In this document: in pieces, positions 1-12,189 of the stretch
Layout of the letters: each line of letters begins with the position of its first letter
Numbering within the stretch: position 1 is the first letter of the stretch
DNA from: Sanguinoderma infundibulare
Lineage: Eukaryota > Basidiomycota > Agaricomycetes > Polyporales > Polyporaceae
DNA length: 64,000 nt
NCBI GenBank assembly: GCA_032821775.1
Contig: JAVLRN010000007.1
Location: forward strand, 248,001-312,000
Reading direction: 5' to 3'
Translations under genes and position numbers: made by a program
The notes under the pieces: model-generated
Told to the model about the DNA's origin: nothing
The model's database searches: none
What the model saw: the letters and a program-made list of their open reading frames with translations, nothing else

Positions 1-3000
1 GAGTGCTTCCGTCTACTTATGCATAATTTCCTAATACTTCCGGTCAGCAGGTAAGCTAATCAGTGCGCAAAATCGCATTTTCTGCAGTACATGAGCTTCG
101 CCTTCCAGAACGCAACTTCGGAGAAACCTATTTTGACAGTGACTGCCACCACCGGATCGTGTCGTCAACAACCTGACTCAGAACTGGCTTTCTTTCTGGA
201 CACTCTAAGAGTCCAGACTTACGACGGAAGGTATGTAGGTTAAATTAGCACTGTTCGAACTCTTGCTCTTCATGAACTAGAGCTTCATATTTCCGGGATG
301 TCAATTGAAAGCGGCGGTGACAGCGTTTTCTCAAGCACGTCTTCTTGCACTCTGGTGACCACTACTTACACGGTCCCATGGGGAAGAGCGCCTCCTGCCT
401 TCAGACTCGCCCACTCAGATGGCAGGCTGCTTGAACCGCCCAGCGGCGTTTGTGCGAGGGTTCAACAATGCAGTACGTCCTTCTCGCTTACTATTACACT
501 CTAGAACGGCCATGCCTCGACTGCATGGCCACCTCACACCCTCACTCAAACGCATGTCCAGCGTACAGGACGAACCCTCCTCGTCGGCCTGCATCTCTTA
601 CGCAATCCGTTACGTCCCGCTGACACACTGCACGCAGAAACGCAAACGCCCATATGCGTGGATCCACAGGTGTGGAGACTCTACTTATCGTCCGCAGGAA
701 ACTCCCGGCGGACAGCCAGTCACAACAATGCAGGACCCTATGGTCCCGGTTCGAATATGCCAGCCATGACGCACAACGAAGACCACCCGAGGCGTCTCTA
801 TACGTATACCTTACCGTCGGCTGTATGTACAGCGCTCACCGGGACCACTGGCACGCGAACGTCTTTGTACGTCTTCGTCTCGCTCGCTTCTCGCCGTGTC
901 GGACCCGCATCGCGCCCGCACTGTCCGGATCCGCCTGCTGCTCGCGCGGCCTCTTCCGCTCGCGGCAGACAATGCAGATCGCGAGCAGATTGCGTTGGCT
1001 CCGCGCGCAGATTGCGATCAGATGGGCGAATCTGCACTCCAGCGGTTTTTTCCCATTGCACTCGATTGATCACGATGGGCTTTATGTCCGCGACTCAGGT
1101 GTGGGTGGGTAAGTATGCGGTGTCCTGCGCATGCCTCGCGGCGGGCCAAGTGCGCAGACGACGTCTAGGGTAAGTACACTTCCCATTTCTCCCAGTTGCG
1201 TGTGCGCTCGTTATCTTGCATCTTGACGTACTGACTGGAAGGCGGCAAGGTCGCTCCTGGAGCGCTGAGATCGACCTTCGCTGCCGTGCTGCAAGCAGGC
1301 TTCTTGTGAGGGAAGCATTCTGGAGGCGCTGGCATGGCGGTGGCCGTAAGCCAGTTGCCATTAGCCGAGCAGTGGCGGAGGGGTTATCGCGATGCACAAT
1401 TCGGTGTGTGCCGTGCTTATCGCACCTGACCGTGACCGTCGACTGAACGAGCGACTCGGAGCAGTTGGATGTCCAAGGAGAGCGGGCGTAGAAAGTTCGT
1501 GGCCTCGGCCCTGTACAATCAATCGTCTTCTAACCCCAGGGCCCATTCAACGACGAGGACCGGACAAGAGACTTGAAAGGCTACGTAAGACGTACCTCGC
1601 CCCGCTCCGCTCCTTATCTCCTTACTCACCAGCAGGGCTTCCAAGCAGGCCAGCTGAGACGGCCTGGTGCCATATCGCACCAGCCGTGGCCGCAAATCGC
1701 GCTATCGGCGACTTCGCGTGCGCGGGCACACGACACGAAAAATGGTCGACCGATTGTGCTTTATAACGCGCAGTGGCAGCTGGCTCTTCTTTCCTGCAGC
1801 GTCCTATCTCTCGATCCTCCTTTCGAGACGCCCCGGGCTTGTGAACTCTTCCAAGCAAAGAACCCACCGAACGGAAGGCTCAAGGGAGCGGAGTCCGCCG
1901 TCAGCCCGTCAGCAGTCGCTGGGGCGTCGCGTGAGGTTTCAGACCACCGCCTCTGTCTTCCCACCGACCATCGGTAATGAATAAACCGCATCTCGGTCAT
2001 GAATGAGCACTAACAGTAATAAAGCACTTCGCCGAGAGGTCAGGCCGGTCACGCCCCAGGGACGAGAAAATATTAATATTAATGTTCTCCTCGAACTCCT
2101 TCTGATGTCCTGTCGCGCTCTACGATCGCACGGACCCGTGTTCTTCTTCGCAATCGTGATGCTCACGTCAAGTTTCCGGGGTCCATGGTGCTAGGTGGTT
2201 TGGTCTGCTGACTGCCACTTTTGGGGTGCTGCCCGACCAATGAATGAAAGGTGGATTTCCGACGACGTAGCCTCGTGATCGAGCCGTCGGGGGAGCGTGA
2301 CGACCGACACAAGCAGTTTGCAAGCAACGCAATAATTAATCTACTCGGCTTGTCATCCATTCCTTTCGTTGCGTCGTACTCATTATCGCATTGGGAGCAC
2401 TTGGCAGCGGACGGACGGAATGTGAGCTCGAGCTCGCCACTCATCGCGACTCGAATGCAAGCTGGCTGACAGTCATTTGCCAACGCCAGTGAGCTACCTC
2501 CTTCAGCCAACGTGCGCGCACCGAAAGAAATTCAAAGGACAGACGGTGGATAACGTTCCGACCATCCGCCGACGGTGCAGCGACTCGGCTATCATCGCGT
2601 CTGCCCGCATGTGCGCGACCTTACGGCACGGCTGGCGGTCTGCTGACCGTTGCACTGGACCCCCTGCACCCATCTCCGCCGCCGGCTCTCGTCGCACATC
2701 TGACATCATTCATCGGACACCGTACGAGGGCGCACGCCAGTGCCGCAATTAGAACCGATGACGACGATGACGACGCATTAGACAGGAAGGAACACCGGTA
2801 CCGTCGGCTACATGTTTATGTAGCACGCGCGGGGTCGGAACAGAAGGCTCGCGAGAACGCGAAAGCGGCGGGTGCGGATCGCGTTGCGATCAGAGTGGAG
2901 CACAGTATGTGCTAGCCTAAGCGTGCGGAAGTTGTTGCATTCGAGAACGAGACGGTGTGCGTTGTGCGGCTAGTCATACAGATGGATGTACATATGTGCA

Positions 3001-3402
3001 GCGTGAGCGAAGAGGAGAGGAGGAGCGAGGAGCAGGCTATGAACAGCAGATAGCGACGACACTAGACGATTAGTTACACGTACGCGTGCGTGTGTTGCCC
3101 GTGCCGGAGGGACTGAGGCACGGATGGAGAGGCGGAGGAGGACTTGGGTGGATGTCGGAGGGTGATGGCCCCGGGCTCCTGCAAGGTGCGAGGGAGGAAG
3201 CGGTAACGAGGGACTCGCCGGGAGAAGGACTGGAGGGCCGCGCGCGCCCTGCACGCGTATGGTATAGAGGAGGCGGATCCATTCCACAATCACAGATTTT
3301 CGGAGGTACCACGGCAGTCGCAGCGAGCGGCGTGACAATTGTGGACGCGGAAGCGTAGCGGGGCTCCGCCGCACACGTTCATGGCCGCGCTCGAGCAAGC
3401 GA
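1..3402. other. No gene recognised
   Basis: Both strands hold only short overlapping reading frames with no recognisable domain, no consistent exon chain and no resemblance to the duplicated units further right. The composition is mixed, with a few short GAC/GAT-rich stretches near 2760. It could be intergenic, untranslated or decayed sequence; I see nothing more definite. Confidence 0.5.
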
Positions 3403-4088
3403 TCATGCGGGGATCTTGCGCGCGGCGGCCGCGCGGCACTGGAAGCAGTCGTCTTTGACGGTGTCGACATCTTTTTGGATGTCGGGCCCAAAGTTCTGGC
3501 GAGCGCAAGGGGGTTCGGCGAGACGAGGCACGAGGGAAGAGGCGGAGGAGGAGGCGAGGGACAAAGGGAAAGAAAAGAGAGTCAGCGGAGATGTTCCCGA
3601 TCGGATCAGAACGACGTTGACGTCGCACGTGAGTCGGTGACGCGACGGCGTTTGTGGCCCATGCCCGTCTCCGTCCTCGCTTCGCAATCGACGACGATGA
3701 CGACGACGACGGCAGACGACAAGACGACGATGACGACCACGCCTCGCCTACGGCCGCCACCGGCAGCAACGTCAACGCGCCAGGCACAGAGTCGGCGGAC
3801 ACAACGTACCTTGATGCACCCCGGATCCCGGCAGCCTTTTGGGTGGAGGTAGCTGCGCTCGCACTTGTGCGAGTTGCAGTCCATGATGGCGACGACGAGG
3901 TGGCGCTGGAAGTGCTGCACAAAGAAAGAATATGCTCAGCTGACCGGCGGCGACGATATACGCTCGCACGGAAATAGGCTTACCCCACACTTGGACCACC
4001 GCGTTCCTTCCCTGCAGATCACGTTCAGGACGCAGTCATGGAAGACGCGCAGGACGATGACGGAGACGTACGCAATTCGTTGGCACAT
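3403..4088 (-). CDS. Small cysteine-rich conserved-type protein (about 100 aa, 3 exons)
   Basis: Three exons fit in phase 0: 4088-3984, 3914-3810 and 3495-3403, with GT-AG borders, giving 100 residues. The middle of the product is rich in Cys and His, with the pattern C-x4-C-x9-H-x3-C-x5-C around residues 48-68, and the last exon holds [16 protein letters not shown] followed by a nearby Cys, which suggests a compact metal-binding or disulfide-rich fold. There is no signal peptide or membrane segment. The first intron is 69 nt, but the second would be 314 nt, long for this genome, so an extra small exon may have been missed. I do not recognise a named family. The consistent phase and the cysteine spacing make a real gene likelier than chance. 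No function is assigned. Confidence 0.5.
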
Positions 4089-7000
4089 ATCTGGCGTGGC
4101 TTCGGTACGAGGTGCGTGGTGGACGAGGAGGGGCGCGTTGAGACTCAGAGACCACCAAGGGAGTGCAAGGGGACGATGAGATGGGGGTATTTATGGTGCC
4201 GAGCGGGCGGGTATGGGGCTTGGAACGCGGCTGGGTATTCGAGCTTGTCGTGGGCGGTCGCAAGCCAGGCTGGGTTTTATGTGGCAGGACGGCACAAAGG
4301 GAGGGGGTGAGTCACGGAAAGTCTTGATCTGTGGCCATCCTTCTTTTATGCGAATACCCACTAGCGCTCGCCCCGATAGACGTCTGGGTGATACGACTGC
4401 TGCAGTGCCCGTGCCACCCCGTCGGGGTCCTCAATAATAAGAACACCAGCTGCCTCTCGACTAGTCGCCCATCTCGAGCGCGTTTCACCCGAACCAGCGG
4501 GCCAGGCAGGCTTTAGAATCCGCGAAGAGGGCGCACGCACGCCCACGCGCTCAGATCGTGAGATTCGAGTCCAACTCGCTCGACCTCACGAGCCCGATTT
4601 TCTAGAAACAATGCGACGACCAACTGCCCGAAGCGTGCACTCTGCTATTAGCCGACCGTGTCCTAGCAGCTGGCTTTCAGTGCTTCTCTCTGCCATCTCC
4701 GAGTCCCTCCAAGCTACCGAATTCCTGAAAACTTACCAGTACGTGACTAGGACCGGCGTCAGCTGACGCCTGGCTCCTGCCTCGTCGCTGTCCCAACATT
4801 CTCGCAGTCCACAAGAAGCACCCTCAGATTACGGACGCGTACGGAAGAGGGAGGGAGATAAAGGGTTCGACGAGATAGCCCAGGCTGAATCATTGGTGAC
4901 CGCGTCCTTCTGATTAGACGACCGCACCGGTCGTCGACTCCCTCTCGCCTCTTCAGCTCGGATTCGAAGCTACCGCCGGAAGGTTTTGGAGGGAGGAAAA
5001 TGCACGTTCCGATTCTAGCGAGCGGCAAACCCGGACTTGCGCGAAGCTTCCGGTCCTCACGTCGCACGCCACCCGCCGGTCGAGTGGAGCGAGAAAACGC
5101 GCACGAACGCGTCACCCGCACGCACGTCCTCTTGTCGATCGCGAAGGAACGTGCACCTCGGTGACGGTCCTGGCGCAATGCGCGGAATGAGCGGAAGACG
5201 CAATGCTGTGCGCGCACCCGCGCCCAAAAGCCGACCGCGCACGGTTTTCTGTCCCATATCCAAAGGCCATAATACTTATATGAGGCCGTCGCGCGTGAGC
5301 TGCAGGAGCAAATTTTTATTAATAATCGCCCCGCCTGCGTACACATTAATCGCCGATTCTTCGAATTGCAACGCGGCACACCGTTCCTGCGCCAGCCCTT
5401 CGGAAAGGCGGCGCGTCGGGCATCTTATCGCCGCCTGCCACTGCCCAAGCCACCGCCAGGCCCAAGGCAACCTCGCCAGCCGCATACCTCCACATACTCA
5501 CCCGAGATTAAAACTGGACGTCACCAAGGCCACCATGCGTCCAGCGCGCGTGTCCGCCCCGTCCTCGAGCTTGACAGTCGAGGAGGCCAGCCGTAGCGCG
5601 AGCGGTCAAGATCAACTTGGCTGCCCCGCGAAAAACGAAACGCGATCGCCCCACAAGCCTGCCGAGCTCTGAATTGCAAGCGGGGCGCCGCGGCAGGCAC
5701 AAGAAGCACGACACCAAGGACGCAAGGAAGCCCGGGGCCATTCAGGCATCCGTGCGCATCGCAGCGTGGTTATCTATCGATAGGCCTGAGCTCGCCCGGA
5801 TCTCGTCATCAAAAGACGCCGCGCGCGCGGAGCGGGACAGGGTCGCGCGATACGCCTCTTTTCCTGTTGCTCTCTATCTCTATCTCTGAGTGTTCGTGTC
5901 GCATGCGCAGTCCTCGCGGCCGGGAGAGCGGGTTCCGGAATCTCGACGGCAAACTTGTGTGCGCTATCTTACTGCTGCCGAGGCCGAGTCAGAGCTGACC
6001 AAAGTGCTGAGTGCTTTGGGATCCAGATGCGCACAGACTCCACGCCCGGGCGCATCGATGGGTGAGGCTTTGAGGGTGGTGGTGGATCCGCCCGCTGCGC
6101 TTCCGCCGTTTTTTCTTACATACCTATCGATGGCAGATGGAAGTGGAAGCAGAAGCGGAAGCAAGTCCCTGCAGATCATGTCTATGTCTGGTGCAGGGGC
6201 TATACCCGATACGATACTGGACACGACGAGCTACACAGATGTACACGCACGCCTACGCCTCAAGCTACGCTTCAGGCGCGGACGCTGTACTACATCGTAT
6301 GGCGTGGCGATATGTAGGGAAAGGCGTAGCATTAGGATAAGCAGCGGCATCCGCACGACAGAAGATGTCAAAACTGAGTTCGGCCATTAATCTACAGTCG
6401 ACGTTAGGAGCGTCCCAGCCACCATCAACTGCACGTACCCTCGGACGCCACAGGCATAGCGGACGTCGTGAGCATCCGGTCGCACATACGTGACGCCGGC
6501 AAACGAAGGCCGACTTCGAGTTGGTGTGATAATAGCGTTCGGCCATGCCGAACCTGGGGAGAAAGGTAAACCGAAGACTACAGCCCAACTCTAACACACG
6601 CCTAAGGCGTGTCGTCGTACAGGTCGCGCGCGCTCCCCGTCTGGCTGGCCCATCTCTCCGAAAACTGTGGTTGACGCGGTGCCTTAAACCACGATCGTAC
6701 TCGTATTCGTATTCCGAAACGCTTCCAGCAAAGCGACCGCAGGCCCGAATACACCGTACCTAACCTTCTCGCGCAGGTACCGACGTCGCCGCGACCGGTC
6801 GCAGCGATATCGATCTGGGCAAGGTTCGCAGCCATACCGCTCTCGGTCGAGAATCAAGCGCAAGCGCACGCCGCACGTTTACTCAGGCCAGGTACTGCAG
6901 CACAGGACTCCATCGCAAGATAAGTACGAGCACAAGGGGGGCATGCTGGTAAGTTGTGTCTGCGTTACCCTCGCGGCGTCCCGTGATCGGTCAGCCGCGC

Positions 7001-7514
7001 GAGCGTGAGTGCGCGTAGCTACAAGCACGCAGTTGCATCGTGCACGTACGCCCCCGCATATGTCCGACCGCAGGCCTCTGTCTGACTTCGCGAAGAGCCC
7101 GAGCCCCTCGCATGGAATGTACCAGAAGGCCCCGAAGCACGAGAAGCACTGCCCGCAATGCAGTCGCGCGAACGTCCTGTACGCCGCTGCTCGGCAACGC
7201 ATCGAGCCGGGGGTTTGCAAGTCATGAAGGACGGGTATTACTTGCCTGACGCATCAATTAGCTTCCGCGCGGGTGGGGTGGGGTGGCTTGGGGAGGTCAG
7301 CTGCCCTTGCTGCCTTGCTGGGCGAGGACAGGGCAAAAGAGTCCAAAGAGTCCGGTGGCACGATTGAGTTCAGTCAAGGCGATAATAAATTAGGTGGCTG
7401 GGTGACAGTGGGGCAAGCCAGCGACACGATGGAATTGGGAGAGGCCTGCGTGCGATCTACGTAGGTTGTCGGGATGCGGACGACGATGACACGGCGACAT
7501 GCAGGTCATCGTGG
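4089..7514. other. No gene recognised
   Basis: GC-rich sequence with overlapping frames of up to about 210 codons on opposite strands (4759-5379 minus, 5037-5672 plus). Neither shows hydrophobic periodicity, a domain motif or a chain of spliceable exons; their Arg/Ser-rich translations look like GC-driven open frames. The part from about 7370 onward is the 3' flank of the GPI16 pseudogene and recurs at 17.95 and 57.4 kb. Confidence 0.45.
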
Positions 7515-9548
7515 TCATCGTGCCTGGATGTCTCCGGCGCGCTCCCGTTCGGAGACGGGTTGGGGCACTGGCGTAGGATCAACTTTGACGACGACGAACT
7601 TGCGTGTCGGCAAGTTGAAGACGCTCCCGAAGACGAGCGCGATCAAGGTGCAGCTCATGATGATCATGTTGTATGGCACGCTGAAATCCGGAGTGGCCAG
7701 GTAGGACTGGCGTGTATATCCGTCGAGGCCGTCGACTGCGGATGAGAGCAAGAGGCGCGGAGGTGATGTCCATCGTGAGGTGCAACGTGCTACTGGGTGG
7801 CAACGTCAGGGCGGCTTGCAGGAGCGCCGGCAACGTCAGGGCGGCTTGCAGGAGCGCCGGTCGGGAGTGGGGGACCGGAGGCGTGTACGACAGGATGGAC
7901 ACGAGATCGTCTGAGGCCGAGTAGGGCACGTCAGTTAGTCGAGATGCTGGCGCGAGTGTGGGTACGCAATAAATAGACTGACCTCGTGGAACACCATTGA
8001 CGGACGCCTTACGAGTATGAAGGTAGAATTGGAGATGCCACGGCATGGTCTCGAGGTAGCCGATCCTGACCTCCACCTGTTCGTAACGACAACCGTGAGC
8101 TGAGCCTCGGCTTGGCTCATGCCCTTGAGGTTCCGGCGGACGGAGATATCTGTGAGCGAAGGCGTTCCTGATGTGTTTGCTGTAATCACCATCAATAAAT
8201 CGGGTCTCGAGTATCAGGTATGGCAGTATACGCACCATACTCAAAGCTGCCCTCGGTCGGCCATCGTAGAGCAACATCAAGTGTGTCATGGCCTATGACC
8301 GATACGGTCAGTTCTCCTGCCGATACATTAACTGTATCACAGTCTACGCACTCGCATCAACGACGTATGTTGCAACGGTTTCTGCGATGTCGGTCGGATC
8401 TGGTGTGATCGAGTATGGCGACGGCCCGTTAGGCAGCTGCACTCGGATCTTGCTGGATCGAGCGATGGGACAGCGCCTCTATGCTGCGGTCAAACGTCGA
8501 GCGAAGCGACCAATCTAAGCAAGTGTTTAGTATGCTCCCTTGAACCCTCCGAGCACATCGGGAAAACGATACGGCAACGTGTTGCTGATTTTATCTCTCC
8601 CATGCATGTGGAGCGATGCGGAAGGAAGGAACCATAGGGAAAGCATGGACAGGCTTGAATTGCAAGACGACACATGACACTCACCTCGACGCTTGTCATT
8701 TCCGCAGCGGACAGGGTCGACTATAGGTTGGAACACTAGACGCAGTGAGACACCCACACCCTCCCGGTAACGACCGTGGTCTCCAAGTCCGTGCCAATCG
8801 GCGTCGAATAGGAGGTGAGGGTTGCGAAAGCTGGCGATGCCGGACAGAGACTTGGACTGAACGGCGTCAGGTTCTCTGTGCAGACATGCTCCGAAGGGAG
8901 AGTTGCGTGGCGGAGTTGGTGTGGGTGTGTGAAGTTGGGGAGCGAACCTTCAAACTGAAAGGTCAGAGCGGGCGAGGTAGTGCGTTGCTCGTTCAAGTGG
9001 CCCAGGGACGTGCAGAAGAGGCCGGCAAGCGCATTACGAAGCCCTTGCCATCGCTGGTCAATCCTTCCCGGTTGGTCACTAACGGTAGGTTGAGATATAG
9101 ACGCATATACGCACGGAGATCGAGCACTATCCCCCATCAAAAGCCCATAGCTCCACGCCTGTTCCAACCCCTGGCTCGTCCGGGTATCCCCACGCGTCAT
9201 AGTTCCACTTTCTGGCATTGAGGGTCAAATGAAGTCCGTAACGGCGTATTCACGAAGTATTTGACCGAAGGCGAGCAGGAAGAGGGTGTAATGCTGCGCT
9301 ATTGAACAGCTAATAAGTGAGACGGGTAGGGAATGCGAGCAGGACTGCGCACCTTCGTCGTCGTTGGACAGATCTTCGGGGTCCCTCTGGGTAGCTCCTT
9401 TGAGCAAGGTTGTGAACGAGAATCGCGCGGCAAGCTTTCCATCGCGCAATGGTCGAAGCTCGAGCTCCTCGTTGAATTGCTCGCGGCTATGTGCGAACAC
9501 GTGGAATGCCACCAGTAAGCCCGCTCTGGAGCAGAGAGCCCACCGCAT
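7515..9548 (-). pseudogene. GPI16/PIG-T pseudogene, copy A
   Basis: The copy reads colinearly with the near-intact gene at 18108-20393: signal-peptide start at 9548, then the conserved stretch with EQFNEELELRPLRDGK and CSIAQHYTLF, the CTENLTPF motif near 8880, and the C-terminal membrane segment [18 protein letters not shown] near 7650. It is broken several times. The frame is lost near 9225; a 13-nt deletion near 8845 removes the LKLLPC region and shifts the frame; two nucleotides are missing in the FDRSIERP block near 8480; and about 50 codons are gone near 7770, next to a 30-bp tandem duplication. A protein is therefore not expected. The 13-nt deletion is shared with copy C at 55.7 kb. Confidence 0.85.
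7801..7860. repeat. Exact 30-bp tandem duplication
   Basis: Two identical 30-bp units (7801-7830 and 7831-7860) lie in the 3' part of GPI16 copy A. They duplicate ten codons (ALLQAALTLP on the minus strand) in frame. Copies B and C have one unit, so this is private to copy A. Confidence 0.95.
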
Positions 9549-10043
9549 TTTAACGGTGTGTAAGATGTATGCGCCTATGGACGAGAAGGCATGGGAGACG
9601 GTGGAGAATAAGGAGGAGTCGATGGCGGAGAGACCATGGACGGGGTGCAAGCAGTGGGCCTGGGCCACCACCGTGAGAACGGGCGCCTACGTTCCCAAAT
9701 TGGGCCCGAACAGAAACTATCCAACAATCGTACTACTTTATCATAGATATCTCCGGTCTCGGGGCCATTCAGGCAGTCCATCAGCTGTCTTTGTACAGGT
9801 GCGTTGCTTTACCATGTTCATCCTCGTTGTATGTGACAGAAAAACGTATCTCGGTCTGGCAGGAACAGAGTTAACTGGATTTCGACAAGAACTGTCACCA
9901 ATTAGTCAAGGCTACCCCCACAGTGACCCCAGAACCCAACGCATGAGCTCTGTTGTGCAACATTCGGTGGGCGAAGCCGTCTCTTTTTGCAGAAAAGCGG
10001 GTGCTATAATCGTCATCTCTTATCGTGACAGGTTTCTTCGTAC

Positions 10044-10190
10044 ATGGCTACATTTTCTGGCAGGAAATTTACTGTCGACTTCTCCAACCCCACTGAGCCA
10101 ATATCCCGTGCATCTTGGCGCGTTGTCATAAATAGCGAGCTCCTGAAGCAGGCAAAGGCTTACGCGGGAGATGCGGTTGCCAGCGCCCGT
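10044..10190 (+). pseudogene. AFG2 5' stub, copy A (exon 1 only)
   Basis: From the ATG at 10044 the sequence matches the first exon of the AFG2 gene at 21073, including FSGRKFTVDFSNPTEPIS and the LLKQAK segment, up to about residue 46. It then stops matching and runs directly into the MFS relic seen near 27.5 kb. Everything encoding the AAA domains is missing, so this is a deletion remnant. It lies divergently from GPI16 copy A with the same spacing as the intact pair. Confidence 0.85.
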
Positions 10191-10600
10191 CGCTCTGAGG
10201 TCTAAGAGACGGGGTCGGACGCGAACTGATTTAAATATAGACTCCGGGCAGCCTCGTGCGTACCTCGTTTGGTTGCGTATGCTAATGATATTCCAACAGC
10301 ACTTGCTTCCTGTGGGCGATCGGATCACCGCGCTCTTCATTTGCTGCGCGGTCACCACGAGCATTCCCAAAACCGCTGGCACAAAGCTTGGTGGTTTGAC
10401 GACCAAATTTTTCAGTGCGTATTGCTCCTCGGATTTCCGCTGCCAGTGCTCTTGACCTGCGGGACATCTCTTACCCAGTCTTCACACTCTCCTTTTCGGG
10501 GATTATGTGTGCTTACTCATCCCATGCGTCGCCGAAATTTCGGAACCCAAAGAGATCGAAACCCTAGTCGGTGTCTTGCACAGTCTCATATTGGTTGGGT
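10191..10600 (+). pseudogene. Relic of an MCT-like MFS transporter
   Basis: Decayed coding sequence without an open frame. Its clearest part (about 10520-10600) corresponds, allowing for substitutions, to the conserved MFS block that reads CVSQISDVKEVGTRIGIFFS in the intact transporters. The same relic occurs upstream of four other MCT-like genes (about 15.5, 28.0, 53.85 and 59.9 kb), always followed by the shared 5' flank. It is best read as the tail of a vanished upstream copy of a tandem MFS array. Confidence 0.6.
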
Positions 10601-10859
10601 AAGTCACCGACGTCTTGCCTAAAGCGTCATACTGAGATGGAAGTGCGCCGGTAGTCCGGCAACCGGTGCTGCTAGGATCCTCGACGCGTACCATGAGTTA
10701 CGCGTGCGGTCCCAATATTGTGTATCGTTGCCGTCGATTGGGTTCCAGAACTTTGACTGCGGAACTTCACGGCCGCGGGCCTTTTGCTACTCAATCAAGG
10801 TCATCGAGCACCCTCGATTTCTGCTTACTCAAGTATCGGCTACACAATGTGAGTGAAAG

Positions 10860-11250
10860 TGGCCGGTGTTGAAGACTCGGAAAACGTTGACTTTATGGAT
10901 CAGTCACTTACAACTGCTTGTCAGGTTCTCCACAATTGCTATCTGTGGTATCCGTAACAATCACCAAACGACGAACCTTGACTGTGAATTGTCGGAGAAA
11001 CTTCTGGCTGCAAGAACCACATCTGTCTCTGTTGGAACTAGCCTCCGTCCGTCCATTAGAAGATAGGCTTGGCACGCGTTTCATCTGCTGAAGACAGACA
11101 GGCAACAACACTCCGCCCATGAAGAAATTTCCTGCGCCGTCGATGTTTCTTGACAAAATAGGGAATTCATGTCGACGCCTGCCGCCGTATGGTCCCTCTT
11201 TGGGCAAGTGCATTGTTTTCATTCGGACGATACTGTCCTTACGGTTGTGC
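10860..11250 (+). repeat. Shared MFS 5'-flank repeat, copy 1
   Basis: Contains the recurring landmarks GTATCCGTAACAATCACCAA, GACGAACCTTGACTGTG, the AGATAGGCTTGGCAC block and TTTCTTGACAAAATAGGGAA in that order. Equivalent blocks occur near 15.70, 28.35, 53.5 (minus) and 59.65 kb (minus), each upstream of an MCT-like MFS gene. Here the block is followed by unrelated sequence (11.3-12.19 kb) before MFS1. Confidence 0.8.
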
Positions 11251-12189
11251 AGAGCGAACTGACGGTCTTGGTCATGAATCGTGTACAGGTCGTCGTGTGT
11301 TCATCTCACTGCGTAAGGAGCATGTCCCCTGCTTGACCAGAGAAATATTGAACCGTTTGTGAGCTGTGGACGCGATCGTCGACGGCCCTCTTAACACACA
11401 GCGAGCCGAACAAGTGAGCCGATGGATCGAGGAGGATGGCGTTGGAGGTTCGGGAAGGACGGGTGGACATTGGATCGCGATTCGCTCCGTTGCGTTTCTC
11501 TTCTATTCGCTTTCGGCTTCTGTTTTGCGCCCTCGGTCTCTCTCATGTTTCGCTCTCTCCTCTTTGGCTGTTGCGTACGGCGTGGAGATGGCAGACCGCA
11601 GACACTGCCGATGCGACCGCCCGCCGCTGTTGGGGTCTGGCGAGCGCACGCCAATGTCGTGCTTGTGTCGCGCCGAGGTATTCCTTCACGCACGGCCTGT
11701 GTGACGCCCGGGCGAAGGACGATCGGCTCACTCTCGGTTCATTTGTTCCGATCCCGTTTTATCGTGTAGAGGTTCGTCGATGGCGATCCCAGCTCCGAGT
11801 AGGGCTCGAGGGAACGCTATATCTATGTGGGGCCTCGGACGCCCTTGAAGCAAGTTCTTGTCCTCCTCCCGCTCTCTCAACCTCTCCGTCTTGTGTCTGT
11901 CGAGTCCTTCCAGTTCCCGCGAGTAGTTCCATCACGTCAGTCGCGTTCGCGCGTGTTTTCCATTCCTGCGAGTCTCTCTACTGTTTGTCAATTTCTGTCG
12001 ACGGTCGCTCCTTCGCCTCTCCTCTCCCCCTCTCGTCTATTCCTCCGACCGGCCTCTGACAGCGACGTCCGACGCCCACCGAGGCGACTGGAGCTCCCTC
12101 ACTTGTTTCTTCCAGAGAGTCCTTCCTCGTTCCCTCGAACTCCTCACTCCTCACCCACCGACCAGTCGACAACCCTCCAACACCCACTC

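Noticed and set aside
3690..3740. GAC-rich microsatellite as a regulatory element
   Set aside because: Short imperfect low-complexity run inside the putative second intron of the Cys-rich gene; nothing points to a role.
4759..5672. Overlapping 206- and 211-codon frames on opposite strands
   Set aside because: Both are Arg/Ser-rich products of GC-rich sequence without domain, membrane pattern or splice support.
11436..12059. A 207-codon frame upstream of MFS1
   Set aside because: It lies in the MFS1 5' flank, and the mirrored 63.3-63.9 kb sequence does not keep the frame; it is more likely untranslated or promoter sequence.
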